64,000 bases of DNA, taken from DASZQL01 sp964391865. GTDB lineage: Bacteria > Planctomycetota > Phycisphaerae > Phycisphaerales > UBA1924. The position numbers and the translations under genes are program-made. Below, piece by piece: positions 8,461 through 15,445 of this stretch. The stretch is from contig CAYMNQ010000002.1 in the NCBI GenBank assembly GCA_964391865.1, positions 496,001 to 560,000 of the forward strand, read 5' to 3'. The notes beneath the pieces were generated by a model that was not told the DNA's origin, made no database searches, and worked only from the letters and a program-made list of their open reading frames with translations. Within the stretch, counting starts at the first letter, position 1, and the number at the start of each line of letters is the position of its first letter.

Positions 8461-9351
8461 ATGCTGCGTACTTTCATGAGATTCGCCGCGTTCCGTGACA
8501 GCGGCTTTGTACTCGCGTTGGTCGCCGGTTCGATCGGCTTGGTCAGTTGCCGCGGGTCCGATCTGGGCGGCAAGGGCGCGCAGGACAGCGGCTCGTTGCT
8601 AGGCGATTTCCTCGCGCCCCCCACGCCGCAGGAAGCCGCCGCGTGGGCGACCGATCAGTACGACGCCGACAAGCGCGCCCGCGGCATGCTGATGCTCGCG
8701 AACGCGCCCTTCGGCGGCGAGCGCGTGTACCTCGACCTCTACCGCGCGGCGCTGAACGACGGCGACCCCGGCGTGCGTGCCGTCGCGGTGCGCGGCTTGG
8801 CGCTGCACGGCTCGCCCGATGATGTCCCCGCGATCGTCGAGCAGTTCCAGTCGAAAAACCGCAACCTGCGCTGGGAGTGCGCCCGCGCGCTGCAGCGCCT
8901 GCACAACCCCGTCGCGGTCGACCCGCTCACCAAGGCGCTCGGCGTGAAGGCCGAGCCGGAGAGCGTGATCCGTACGGCGGCGGCGATCGCGCTCGGGCAG
9001 TACGCGCAGGGCAAATCGCTCGACGCGCTGATCGGCGCGCTCGGCGACCGCGATCTGAGCGTGAACCGCGCGGCGCAGGACTCGCTCCGCACACTGACGG
9101 GGCAGGACTTCGGGCTCGATGTGCGGCGCTGGGTCGCGTGGCGCGAGGATTCGGAGACTCCCTTCGCCGGGCAGACGGCGTATGTGTACCCCATCTTCAG
9201 CCGCGACCCGGAGTGGTACGAAGTGATCCTGCCCTTCTGGAAGCCGCCGAACGAGATCGCGGCCAGCCCCGTGGGGATGACGCGCCCGGTCGGCCCCGGC
9301 GCATCGGTGAGCGATCCGCCCGCGCCGAGCGCCGAGGATGTGAAGAACTAA
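8461..9351 (+). CDS. HEAT-repeat lipoprotein
   Basis: From ATG 8461 the product is 296 residues. Its signal peptide ends in the lipobox GLVSC at about residue 27. After a short linker the protein consists of HEAT/PBS-type helical repeats: DGDPGVRAVAVRGLALHG, KNRNLRWECARALQRLHN, SVIRTAAAIALGQYAQG and DRDLSVNRAAQDSLRTLTG. The C-terminal tail (about 215-296) contains an aromatic segment YVYPIFSRDPEWYEVILPFW. HEAT lipoproteins act as protein-binding scaffolds. The stop is 2 nt before the start of the MDR dehydrogenase gene, so the two are co-transcribed. An in-frame ATG at 8434 would lengthen the N-terminus without a better signal. Confidence 0.8.
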   Translation: MLRTFMRFAAFRDSGFVLALVAGSIGLVSCRGSDLGGKGAQDSGSLLGDFLAPPTPQEAAAWATDQYDADKRARGMLMLANAPFGGERVYLDLYRAALNDGDPGVRAVAVRGLALHGSPDDVPAIVEQFQSKNRNLRWECARALQRLHNPVAVDPLTKALGVKAEPESVIRTAAAIALGQYAQGKSLDALIGALGDRDLSVNRAAQDSLRTLTGQDFGLDVRRWVAWREDSETPFAGQTAYVYPIFSRDPEWYEVILPFWKPPNEIAASPVGMTRPVGPGASVSDPPAPSAEDVKN

Positions 9352-9353
9352 CG

Positions 9354-10418
9354 ATGCGGGCTGTGCGTTACGAGCCATTGCCCGCGCCGGCATCGCCGGG
9401 TGCCCCGGGTCCATCGGGGCGCGTGCGTCTTGATGGTGCCGCCGGGGTACCATCGCCGCCGACGGGCGAAGCCCGGATTCGCCCGACGCGCGTGGGCATC
9501 TCCGCCGCCGACGTGCGTCTCGCGCGCGGCTTGTCGCCCGCGAGCGAGCGGCCCGGCGCGCCGCTCACGCTAGGGCACGAGTTCGTGGGCGTGGTCGAGC
9601 AGGCGAACCCCGCGCCGGGCCAGGAGAAGCGCGCGAAGGAACTCGCCGGGAAGCGCGTCGTCGGGTCGATCAACATCGTGTGCGGGAAGTGTGACCTGTG
9701 CCGCGCGGGCCTGTCGACGCACTGCCGCTCGCGCGTGGTGCTGGGTCAGAGCGGGCGCGACGGGTGCTTTGCGGATGCCTTCTGCCTGCCGATCGTGAAC
9801 CTGCACGCGGTGCCGAATGAGATCGACGACGACCACGCCGTCTTCGCCGAGCCGCTGGCGGCGGCGCTGCACGCGGCCCACCAGATCAGGCTCGAAGGCA
9901 AGTCGTACATCACGATCCTGGGCGACGGGCGGATCGGGCTGCTCTGCGCGCAGCTGATGGCGAAGCTAAACCCGAGCACGCGCGTGCTGGGCAAGCACGA
10001 ATCGAAGTTGGCGCTGTGCGAGAAGTGGGGCATCAAGCACCGGCTCGCGGGCGACGCGGGTCGGCGCGCGGATCAGGATGTGGTGATCGACTGCACGGGC
10101 ACCGGGGCGGGGCTCGAACTCGCGATGCAGCTCGTGCGGCCGCGCGGCAAGATTCTGGTGAAGGGCGTGTTCGGCGCGGACCCCGCTTCGCCACCGGGCG
10201 CTGGCGCACGCCCGATCGACCTGTCGCCCATCGTGAATCATGAGATTGAACTGATCGGTTCTCGCTGCGGGTCGATCGCCGATGCGCTCGCGACGCTCAA
10301 GCGGGGCGAGGTAGACGTGCTGAGCCTGATCTCGCGCCGGTTCTCGCTGGACCAGGCGCTCGACGCGCTGAAGGCGGCGAGTTCGCCCGAGACGGTGCAT
10401 GTGGTGATGGAAGTGTGA
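9354..10418 (+). CDS. Zinc-type medium-chain dehydrogenase/reductase (alcohol dehydrogenase-like)
   Basis: The 354-residue protein has the MDR layout: GroES-like domain with LGHEFVGVVE (H75), a complete structural-zinc lobe CGKCDLCRAGLSTHC (C110, C113, C116, C124), FAEPLAAALHAAHQI, and a Rossmann domain beginning ITILGDGRIGLL. The usual catalytic-zinc cysteine is missing: the position that normally reads GICGTD or GICNTD reads GISAAD, with S50 in place of Cys. The domain order and the VVGSINIVCGKC segment resemble the MDR subgroup whose substrates are unknown. The substrate is therefore not assigned, and classical zinc-alcohol dehydrogenase chemistry is doubtful. It follows the HEAT lipoprotein by 2 nt. 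Confidence 0.82.
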   Translation: MRAVRYEPLPAPASPGAPGPSGRVRLDGAAGVPSPPTGEARIRPTRVGISAADVRLARGLSPASERPGAPLTLGHEFVGVVEQANPAPGQEKRAKELAGKRVVGSINIVCGKCDLCRAGLSTHCRSRVVLGQSGRDGCFADAFCLPIVNLHAVPNEIDDDHAVFAEPLAAALHAAHQIRLEGKSYITILGDGRIGLLCAQLMAKLNPSTRVLGKHESKLALCEKWGIKHRLAGDAGRRADQDVVIDCTGTGAGLELAMQLVRPRGKILVKGVFGADPASPPGAGARPIDLSPIVNHEIELIGSRCGSIADALATLKRGEVDVLSLISRRFSLDQALDALKAASSPETVHVVMEV

Positions 10419-10426
10419 CGAGCGGC

Positions 10427-10502
10427 GTGCCACTGACCGCGGCTCTGAGCGGTCAGTGCGATTCACGCGAAGAGCACTGACCGGAGGACCGGTCAGTGGC
10501 AC
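10427..10502. repeat. Fold-back element F1 (GTGCCAC tips) between convergent genes
   Basis: The outer arms GTGCCACTGACCG (10427-10439) and CGGTCAGTGGCAC (10490-10502) are perfect inverted repeats. Inside them GGTCAGTGC (10451-10459) and GCACTGACC (10474-10482) allow two tandem hairpins. It fills the space between the convergent MDR dehydrogenase and uppP genes and may terminate both. Confidence 0.8.
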
Positions 10503-10512
10503 AGATGGCTGC

Positions 10513-11394
10513 TCACCTGATCGCCACCAACCCCGCCGAGATCAGCCCCGCCAGCACGATCGCCAGCACAATGCGGTACACGCCGAACGCGAGCAGGCCG
10601 TGCTTGTTGAGGAACCCGACGAGCCACTTCACCGCGACGGCGGCTGACACGGCAGCGACGAGCACCCCCACCGCCGACGGGCCGTAGCCGATCTCTTGGA
10701 ACATGTTGGGAGTGCCGTTGTCGGCGGATTCCTTCACGTTCTGCACAAGGTCCAGCCCCGTGGCGGCAAGCAGCGTGGGCATGCCGAGGAGGAAGGAGAA
10801 CTCCGCGGCGGCGGCGGGGGTCAGCCCGGCGAGCACGCCGCCGGTGATCGTCATCATCGAGCGGCTGGTGCCGGGCCACATGGCGATGATCTGCATGCCG
10901 CCGATGAAGAGCGCGCGGGCGGGCGTGAGCTGGTCGATCGTTAGCCCGGCGTGCGTTCCCTCGTGCTTCGCGCGGTCGCGCGGGCGGATGACGAAGCGGT
11001 CGACCGCAATCATGAAGACGCCGCCGAGCGCGAGGGCGGCGATGACCGGCGCGGCGAAGAAGAGGTGGGCCTTGATGATCTTGTGCAGCAGCAGCCCGAC
11101 CACCGCCGCGGGCATGAACGCGATGACGATGTTGATGAACAATCGCAGGCCGGCGGGGTCGCGCCCGAGCACACCTTTCAGCATCTGCACAAAGCGCGGC
11201 CAGTAGAGGAGCGTGACGGCGAGGATCGCGCCGCCCTGGATCACGACGTTGAACGCGTCGATGGTGCTCTTCGGCACTTTTTCATCGAGCTTCATGAGCC
11301 CGGACGCGATGATGAGGTGCCCGGTGGACGACACCGGGAGGTACTCGGTGATGCCCTCGACGAGGCCGAGGATGATGGCTTGGAGGTAAGTCAT
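10513..11394 (-). CDS. uppP: Undecaprenyl-diphosphatase UppP/BacA
   Basis: The 293-residue membrane protein begins MTYLQAIILGLVEGITEYLP and carries both family signatures: EGITEYLPVSSTGH at 13-26 and the second conserved loop PGTSRSMMTI. Several hydrophobic helices follow, ending in the C-terminal helix IVLAIVLAGLISAGLVAI. UppP dephosphorylates undecaprenyl diphosphate so that the lipid carrier can re-enter peptidoglycan and glycan synthesis; over-expression gives bacitracin resistance in other bacteria. The start at 11394 is chosen because it gives the canonical N-terminus; the upstream open frame encodes only repeat-derived Pro/Ser. The first base after the operon side holds two interspersed repeats. 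Confidence 0.95.
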   Translation of the reverse strand: MTYLQAIILGLVEGITEYLPVSSTGHLIIASGLMKLDEKVPKSTIDAFNVVIQGGAILAVTLLYWPRFVQMLKGVLGRDPAGLRLFINIVIAFMPAAVVGLLLHKIIKAHLFFAAPVIAALALGGVFMIAVDRFVIRPRDRAKHEGTHAGLTIDQLTPARALFIGGMQIIAMWPGTSRSMMTITGGVLAGLTPAAAAEFSFLLGMPTLLAATGLDLVQNVKESADNGTPNMFQEIGYGPSAVGVLVAAVSAAVAVKWLVGFLNKHGLLAFGVYRIVLAIVLAGLISAGLVAIR

Positions 11395-11400
11395 GTCAGT

Positions 11401-11453
11401 CGGAAGGGCGGAAGGCGGAAGAGGGCTTGGGGCTTGGGGCCTGGGGCTTGAGG
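11401..11453. repeat. Interspersed repeats: GGAAGGCGGAAG and GGCTTGGGG families
   Basis: GGAAGGGCGGAAGGCGGAAG (11402-11421) is followed directly by GGCTTGGGGCTTGGGG and CCTGGGGCTTGAGG (11424-11453). The first type recurs inverted at 57925-57960; the second type recurs in at least seven other places, several inside genes. Here the pair sits immediately upstream of the uppP start. Confidence 0.75.
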
Positions 11454-11574
11454 AAGAGCTATGCGCGCGATTGCTTCGGCGTGAAGGTACACGCATTGGC
11501 GCGATTGCGCGCGGGCGGGCGGATGCCGGCTAGTTCGGCTCCGTGTGATATCGGCGAGCGCGTGTTGAGCGGTG

Positions 11575-11665
11575 CCCGGGGGTTTGTTTTGATTGTCTGC
11601 TGTGGTTCGTGTGACTGCGTTGTGGTGGTGTTCGATTGGTTGTTGCGGTGTTCACGAGGCGGGTG
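11575..11665. other. Strand-skewed G/T-rich stretch
   Basis: For about 90 nt the plus strand is nearly all G and T (for example GGGGGTTTGTTTTGATTG and GTTGTGGTGGTGTTCG). This skew is unlike the surrounding GC-balanced DNA and has no coding explanation. It lies in the long divergent gap between uppP and tmk (11395-12257). Confidence 0.5.
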
Positions 11666-12049
11666 AGAAACGGAAAACCCGTGCACGGGCGGATCGAGTG
11701 TTGTGCTCGGCTTTCGCCGGGCGTCGAACCGTGCCGAGGAGGGCGGTTGTCAGCCGCCAGCTTCGGCGAAGGAAAGTAGAAACTCCCGCGCGGGCTGCGC
11801 CTGCAGGTCGAGCCGCGTGAGACGAGGGGCCGCGAGCGGCGCCTCCGTATATGGGGCCAAAGTGAAGCGGCGCGCGCACAACCGGTGATGTAAGCGGCGG
11901 CTCACTCGGCGCAAGTGCTTGTGCGGCGGGGAGTAAAATTTTTCTTGCGAAGTTGAGATTTTTTGGCGCTCTGCGTGTGGGTTGACGTGACGTGAAGTTG
12001 GGGCAGCGTTGCGGGCGAGTGATTGAGTTTCCGTTTCCGCTGGTCGCGC

Positions 12050-12180
12050 GAGGTTCCGGCACCCCTTCGGGGTGCGGCGTGTTGGTGTGGCGCTGACCGG
12101 GGGTCTGCGCGGCTTCGCCGCTTCGACCCCCGGCAACGGGCCGGCGGCCCTTCGGGCCGGGAGGCGGCTTCTTCGAGAGA
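12050..12180 (+). ncRNA. Cluster of UUCG-type hairpins, candidate structured RNA or tmk leader
   Basis: Four stable stems follow each other: GCACCCC-TTCG-GGGTGC (about 12058-12074), CCGGGGGTC...GACCCCCGG enclosing GCGGC-TTC-GCCGC (about 12096-12136), GGCCC-TTC-GGGCC (about 12146-12158), and a weaker GGCGGCTTCTTCG region. UUCG tetraloops in a row are characteristic of structured RNAs. An AT-rich segment at 11935-11975 (TAAAATTTTTC, GAGATTTTTTGG) lies upstream. The element ends about 80 nt before tmk. I do not recognise a known RNA family; RNase P, tmRNA, SRP and 6S motifs were not seen. Confidence 0.4.
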
Positions 12181-12257
12181 CTCGCGGTCAACCTTGTACA
12201 CCCGAGGGACAACACCATCGAGACCGCGGTGTACGGATAGCCTCTACAATCCCGCGC

Positions 12258-13040
12258 GTGACGGATCCGCCGATCGGGCATTGGGGTGATGTGTCGTTCC
12301 TCTCGCGCTGGGGCGGGCGGTTTGTCGTTTTTGACGGGCCGGATGGCTCGGGGAAGAGCACGCAGTTCCGCAGGCTCCTTGAAATGTGCCGCGCGGCGGG
12401 CGTCGGCGTGTGTGAAGTCCGCGAGCCGGGCGGCACGCATGTGGGCGAGCGCATCCGCGACATTCTGCTCGACCCGATCCACAAGGAGATGTCGCTGCGC
12501 TGCGAGATGATGCTGTACATGGCGAGCCGCGCGCAGCTTGTTGAAGAGCGCATCCGCCCGGCTCTCGTGCGCGGCGAACTGGTGCTGGCGGATCGCTACG
12601 TCACCAGCACGCTCGCGTATCAGGGCACGGCGGGGGGATTGCCGTTCGAGGAAATCATGGCGGTGGCGCAGGCGGCGTGCGGGGCGCTGCCGGGGAGCTG
12701 GAAGCTTGATGCTGGAAGTTCGAAGCTTGAAGCTGGAAGCTTGAAGCCGAGCGCTCCGCCGCAAGCCTCAAGCCCCGAGCCCCAAGCCTCTCGCGCCGGT
12801 ACCTGGCCCGATCTGGTTGTGATCTTTGATGTTGATGAAGTGACCGCGTCCGGGCGGCTGAATCCCTTGCTGGACCGGATGGAGCAGAAGGGATTGGAGT
12901 TCCACCGCAAGGTGCGGGCGGGGTATTTGGAACAAGCGCGGCGCTGGCCGGGGGTGTACGCGGTGCTGGATGCGTCGAAGGACGCCGACGATGTGACGCG
13001 GCAGTTGCTGCGCGCGGTGCGGGAGCGGATTGGGGCCTGA
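12258..13040 (+). CDS. tmk: Thymidylate kinase with in-frame repeat insertion
   Basis: From GTG 12258 the protein is 260 residues, compared with about 210 for typical Tmk. It has the P-loop GPDGSGKST (27-35), the REPGGTHVGERIR segment, the DRY motif (112-114), the TLAYQG segment and the C-terminal LDRMEQKGLEFHRKVRAGY. The enzyme phosphorylates dTMP to dTDP. Between helix AQAACGALPG and the strand WPDLVVIFDVD, where homologues have a short loop, residues about 146-181 are encoded by interspersed repeats (GCTGGAAGCTTGA units, then CAAGCCCCGAGCCCCAAGCC). A -10-like TACAAT lies 8 nt before the GTG, so transcription may be leaderless; GTG 12291 is an alternative start that removes 11 residues. Confidence 0.9.
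   Translation: MTDPPIGHWGDVSFLSRWGGRFVVFDGPDGSGKSTQFRRLLEMCRAAGVGVCEVREPGGTHVGERIRDILLDPIHKEMSLRCEMMLYMASRAQLVEERIRPALVRGELVLADRYVTSTLAYQGTAGGLPFEEIMAVAQAACGALPGSWKLDAGSSKLEAGSLKPSAPPQASSPEPQASRAGTWPDLVVIFDVDEVTASGRLNPLLDRMEQKGLEFHRKVRAGYLEQARRWPGVYAVLDASKDADDVTRQLLRAVRERIGA
12697..12792. repeat. Repeat block inside tmk
   Basis: At 12697-12748 units of GCTGGAAGCTTGA alternate with GAAGCTTGAAGC. At 12761-12792 follows GCAAGCCTCAAGCCCCGAG with CCCCAAGCC, the same core as the repeats at 22059, 24332, 42519 and 44297. Both blocks are multiples that keep the tmk frame open. Confidence 0.8.
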
Positions 13041-13064
13041 GTCTTAAGGTGCGCGGCTGCCGCG

Positions 13065-13202
13065 GGTGCCGTGGAACGGCGCTTCGCCGATCTACGCTCG
13101 TTCAGTGCCTTGGCATTTCCTCGGTCGGCGGCTGAGTGCGTGCAGGGGGAAGAACGAGCAAAGGCGTAGCGTGCATTGCTCAGAGCAGTGTTGCACGGCA
13201 CC
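13065..13202. repeat. Fold-back element F5 between tmk and a convergent lipoprotein gene
   Basis: The tips GGTGCCGTG (13065-13073) and CACGGCACC (13194-13202) are inverted. Inside, CTACGCTCGTTC (about 13091-13102) and GAACGAGC...GCGTAG (about 13152-13169) can pair. The tips are those of F6 at 43647-43827. It begins 25 nt after the tmk stop and ends 19 nt before the stop of the converging gene. Confidence 0.65.
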
Positions 13203-13221
13203 CTTCCACGGAATCGTGCGC

Positions 13222-13797
13222 TCAGCGTGCCCCGCTGGTTTCCGCGGCCCAGCCGTAGAGGCGTGGGGGTTCGGCGGCGCCCATCGTCCACGCGCGGGTG
13301 GAGCGCACGCGCCATGAGTTGCCGAAGGAGCCGCGGAGTTTGAATCGGAGTGACTGGTAGGTGAACTCGCCGGTGCCGCCCTCGGAACCGGGCCTGAGGC
13401 CGGGGATGGGGCGGACGACTTCGACGGTCGCCGCGTCGCCGCGGATCCAGACCTGGGTGACGTGGTAGGCGGGGAGGGCCTCGGTGCCGGGGGAGACGAG
13501 GCGCGCGTTGTCGTTCTCCATCCGCTTGACAACGCGCTCGGCCCAGCGGAGCTGCATGCCGGGGGGGAGGTTGACGACGAACTCGCCGTTCACGGGGAAG
13601 CGTTCGGCGGCGTACTTCAGCGAAGCGGCCATCACGTCCGGGATCGGCGGGTGGTTGGGGTCGTTGATCGCGGAGTCTTCGCCGATCTCGGGGTAGTTGG
13701 CGTAGCTGGCACAGCCGGTGGCGAGGAACGCGGGCGCGACGAGCAGCGCGGAGGCGAGCGCGACAGCGGCGAGGCGAGGGGTGTTGGCGGTGTTCAT
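13222..13797 (-). CDS. Lipoprotein of unknown function
   Basis: From ATG 13797 the product has 191 residues. The signal peptide is MNTANTPRLAAVALASALLV..., with lipobox LATGC at about residue 29. The mature protein begins ASYANYPEIGEDSAINDPNH and continues with mixed alpha/beta sequence; the segments YHVTQVWIRGDAATVEVVRP and YQSLRFKLRGSFGNSWRV look like beta strands. The upstream open frame to 13878 lacks a signal peptide and was not used. No family is recognised. It converges with tmk across fold-back element F5. Confidence 0.7.
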   Translation of the reverse strand: MNTANTPRLAAVALASALLVAPAFLATGCASYANYPEIGEDSAINDPNHPPIPDVMAASLKYAAERFPVNGEFVVNLPPGMQLRWAERVVKRMENDNARLVSPGTEALPAYHVTQVWIRGDAATVEVVRPIPGLRPGSEGGTGEFTYQSLRFKLRGSFGNSWRVRSTRAWTMGAAEPPRLYGWAAETSGAR

Positions 13798-13917
13798 GGC
13801 GATGCACTCCCGCCGGGCGCGATCAGAAGGCCCGGCTTCACGCGAAGTGTATCGGCTTGGGATGTCGTCGCGGTGCAATCGGCGGCCGGCGCTGTGGCGG
13901 CGTGCGATCGATCGGGC

Positions 13918-14679
13918 TTACGGCACGGTGAACCCGCCGTCGACCTTGAGATCGTGCCCGGTGATGAACGACGCGCCGGGGGAGCAGAGGAAGAGCACGG
14001 GGTGGGCGATCTCGTCGGGCTTGCCGACGCGTCCGACGGGGTGGAGCGACGCCATGTACTCGCGCTTCTGCGGGTCGTCGGCGAAGCGGTCGTACATGTC
14101 GGTGTCGATGGCGGCGGGAGAGACCGCGTTCACTCGGATGTTCTGCTTGGCGACTTCGAGGGCCGCGGACTTGGTGAGCCCGAGGACGGCGTGCTTGGAC
14201 GCGATGTAGACGCTGACGCCCGGCATGCCGATGGAGCCGGCGATGGAGGCGTTGTTGACGATCGATCCGCCCGCGGGGCCGTTCTTCAGGATCGCGGGGA
14301 TCTCGTACTTCATCGAGAGGAGGACGCCGAGGACGTTGATGTCGAAGACCTTGCGGTAGGTTTCGGCGCTTGCTTCGACCACCGGGCCGAGGGTTTCAAG
14401 CCCGGCGTTGTTGAAGGCGGCGTCGAGGCGGCCGAAGGTGCTCAGGGTGAAATCAACCATGGCGCGGCAGTCGTTCTCGCTGGTGACATCAGCGCGGAAG
14501 AAGGCGGCGTCACCGCCGGCCTGCTTGGCGAGCTTGACGGTTTCCTGCCCCTCGGCTTCGCGGCGGCCGGTGACGACGACCTTGGCGCCGGCACGGGCGA
14601 AGGCGACGGCGGTGGCGCGGCCGATGCCGCTCGTGCCACCGGTGATGAGGGCGACTTTCCCGGTGAATTCCTTCGACAT
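13918..14679 (-). CDS. Short-chain dehydrogenase/reductase
   Basis: The 253-residue protein has the classical SDR set: cofactor motif TGGTSGIG (13-20), NNAG near 90, catalytic Ser in VNNASIAGS, YIASK with catalytic Tyr and Lys near 157-161, and the C-terminal SFITGHDLKVDGGFTVP. RR after the first strand (VVVTGRREAE) suggests NADP(H). The start at 14679 has a good ribosome binding site (AGGAG 8 nt upstream) and gives the canonical MSKEFTGKVALITGG N-terminus. Its upstream region carries two perfect palindromes and the next gene upstream on the same strand is an ArsR regulator, so it is probably the regulated target. The substrate is unknown. Confidence 0.9.
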   Translation of the reverse strand: MSKEFTGKVALITGGTSGIGRATAVAFARAGAKVVVTGRREAEGQETVKLAKQAGGDAAFFRADVTSENDCRAMVDFTLSTFGRLDAAFNNAGLETLGPVVEASAETYRKVFDINVLGVLLSMKYEIPAILKNGPAGGSIVNNASIAGSIGMPGVSVYIASKHAVLGLTKSAALEVAKQNIRVNAVSPAAIDTDMYDRFADDPQKREYMASLHPVGRVGKPDEIAHPVLFLCSPGASFITGHDLKVDGGFTVP

Positions 14680-14794
14680 GCGTGGCTCCTGGTGGGGTGA
14701 GGCGGGTCCTGCGGATCGCGCGGCGGGGATCGCGGCGCGGGTGTGAAGTCTGGAGAAGGCCCGCCGCGGCGCTCGACGGGGAGACGCGGCGGGC

Positions 14795-14839
14795 CGTATC
14801 GACACATGTCGATACGTCATATTGATAGCCATCAATATG
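14795..14839. promoter_or_regulatory. Two adjacent perfect palindromes upstream of the SDR gene, probable ArsR operators
   Basis: CGTATCGACA-CA-TGTCGATACG (14795-14816) is a 10+10 palindrome and CATATTGAT-AGCC-ATCAATATG (14818-14839) is a 9+9 palindrome. The second contains ATTGAT/ATCAAT half-sites typical of ArsR/SmtB operators. They lie 116-160 nt upstream of the SDR start and just downstream of the arsR stop, so they most likely control a promoter for the SDR gene. Confidence 0.65.
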
Positions 14840-14898
14840 ATGCCGGGCAAGTCGTAGGTACAAAATCGCGGTGGTGGGCCGGGCGGGGTGCGGCCGGG

Positions 14899-15243
14899 TT
14901 ACGCGCCGGGCCTCGTGGCGGTCTTTCGGCGGGGACGCGGTTTGGTGCGGGGGGCGTCCGGGGCGGCGGCCTGGCTGGCGGCACCGGCGATGGCCCGGGA
15001 GAACTCGCCCAGCGCGTCCTCGTTCGGCGCGAGGATGTGATACGGCCCGCTTTTGCGCATGGTGATGACGCCGGCGTCGGCGAGCGTGCGGATGTGGTGC
15101 GAGACGGTGGGCTGCGATTGATCGCACAGGCCGCAGACGTCGTTGCACGTCATCTCGCCGGCGGCGCGGAGCTTGCGCAGGATCCGCAGGCGCGTCGGAT
15201 CGGCGAGGGCTTTCGCGATGAGCACCAACTGCTCTGCACGCAT
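14899..15243 (-). CDS. ArsR/SmtB-family winged-helix regulator
   Basis: The 114-residue protein begins MRAEQLVLIAKALADPTRLR, the standard ArsR N-terminus, followed by the recognition region CDQSQPTVSHHIRTLADAG. Three cysteines occur in TCNDVCGLC at about 32-40, in the position of the ArsR-type metal or thiol site, so As(III)-, thiol- or redox-sensing is possible. The last 25 residues are basic and Pro-rich (RTKPRPRRKTATRPGA), an unusual tail that could add non-specific DNA affinity. It is upstream of the SDR gene on the same strand, and the palindromes at 14795-14839 are its likely binding sites. Confidence 0.88.
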   Translation of the reverse strand: MRAEQLVLIAKALADPTRLRILRKLRAAGEMTCNDVCGLCDQSQPTVSHHIRTLADAGVITMRKSGPYHILAPNEDALGEFSRAIAGAASQAAAPDAPRTKPRPRRKTATRPGA

Positions 15244-15260
15244 GGCATGAGTATAGGAGT

Positions 15261-15286
15261 GGGGCTTGGGGCCCGGGGCTTGGGGG
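15261..15286. repeat. GGCTTGGGG-family interspersed repeat upstream of arsR
   Basis: GGGGCTTGGGGCCCGGGG followed by CTTGGGGG lies 18 nt before the arsR start codon. It is a shorter member of the family whose longer copies occur at 11424-11453 and inside genes. Confidence 0.65.
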
Positions 15287-15445
15287 AGTTGGCGGCGCGC
15301 GGATTATTCATTGGCAATTCACGCCGTGCCGTGGCAGTCCTGCCGTGAGGTCTGCCGCGCGACCAGACGTTGATTCGACTGACCCGCGGGACACGACGAC
15401 TTCCAGAGAGGAGTTATGGTGGCACGTTGCCGAGAACTCGCGCGG

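Noticed and set aside
13462..14700. Plus-strand open frame of 412 codons across two minus-strand genes
   Set aside because: It crosses the lipoprotein and SDR genes and the gap between them; the repetitive VVG/GDG/GGV composition is a by-product of GC-rich codons on the other strand.
15323..15430. Possible ninth fold-back element (GTGCCGTGGCAG ... GGTGGCAC)
   Set aside because: The tips are present, but the arms do not match well enough and the two-hairpin pattern is missing.
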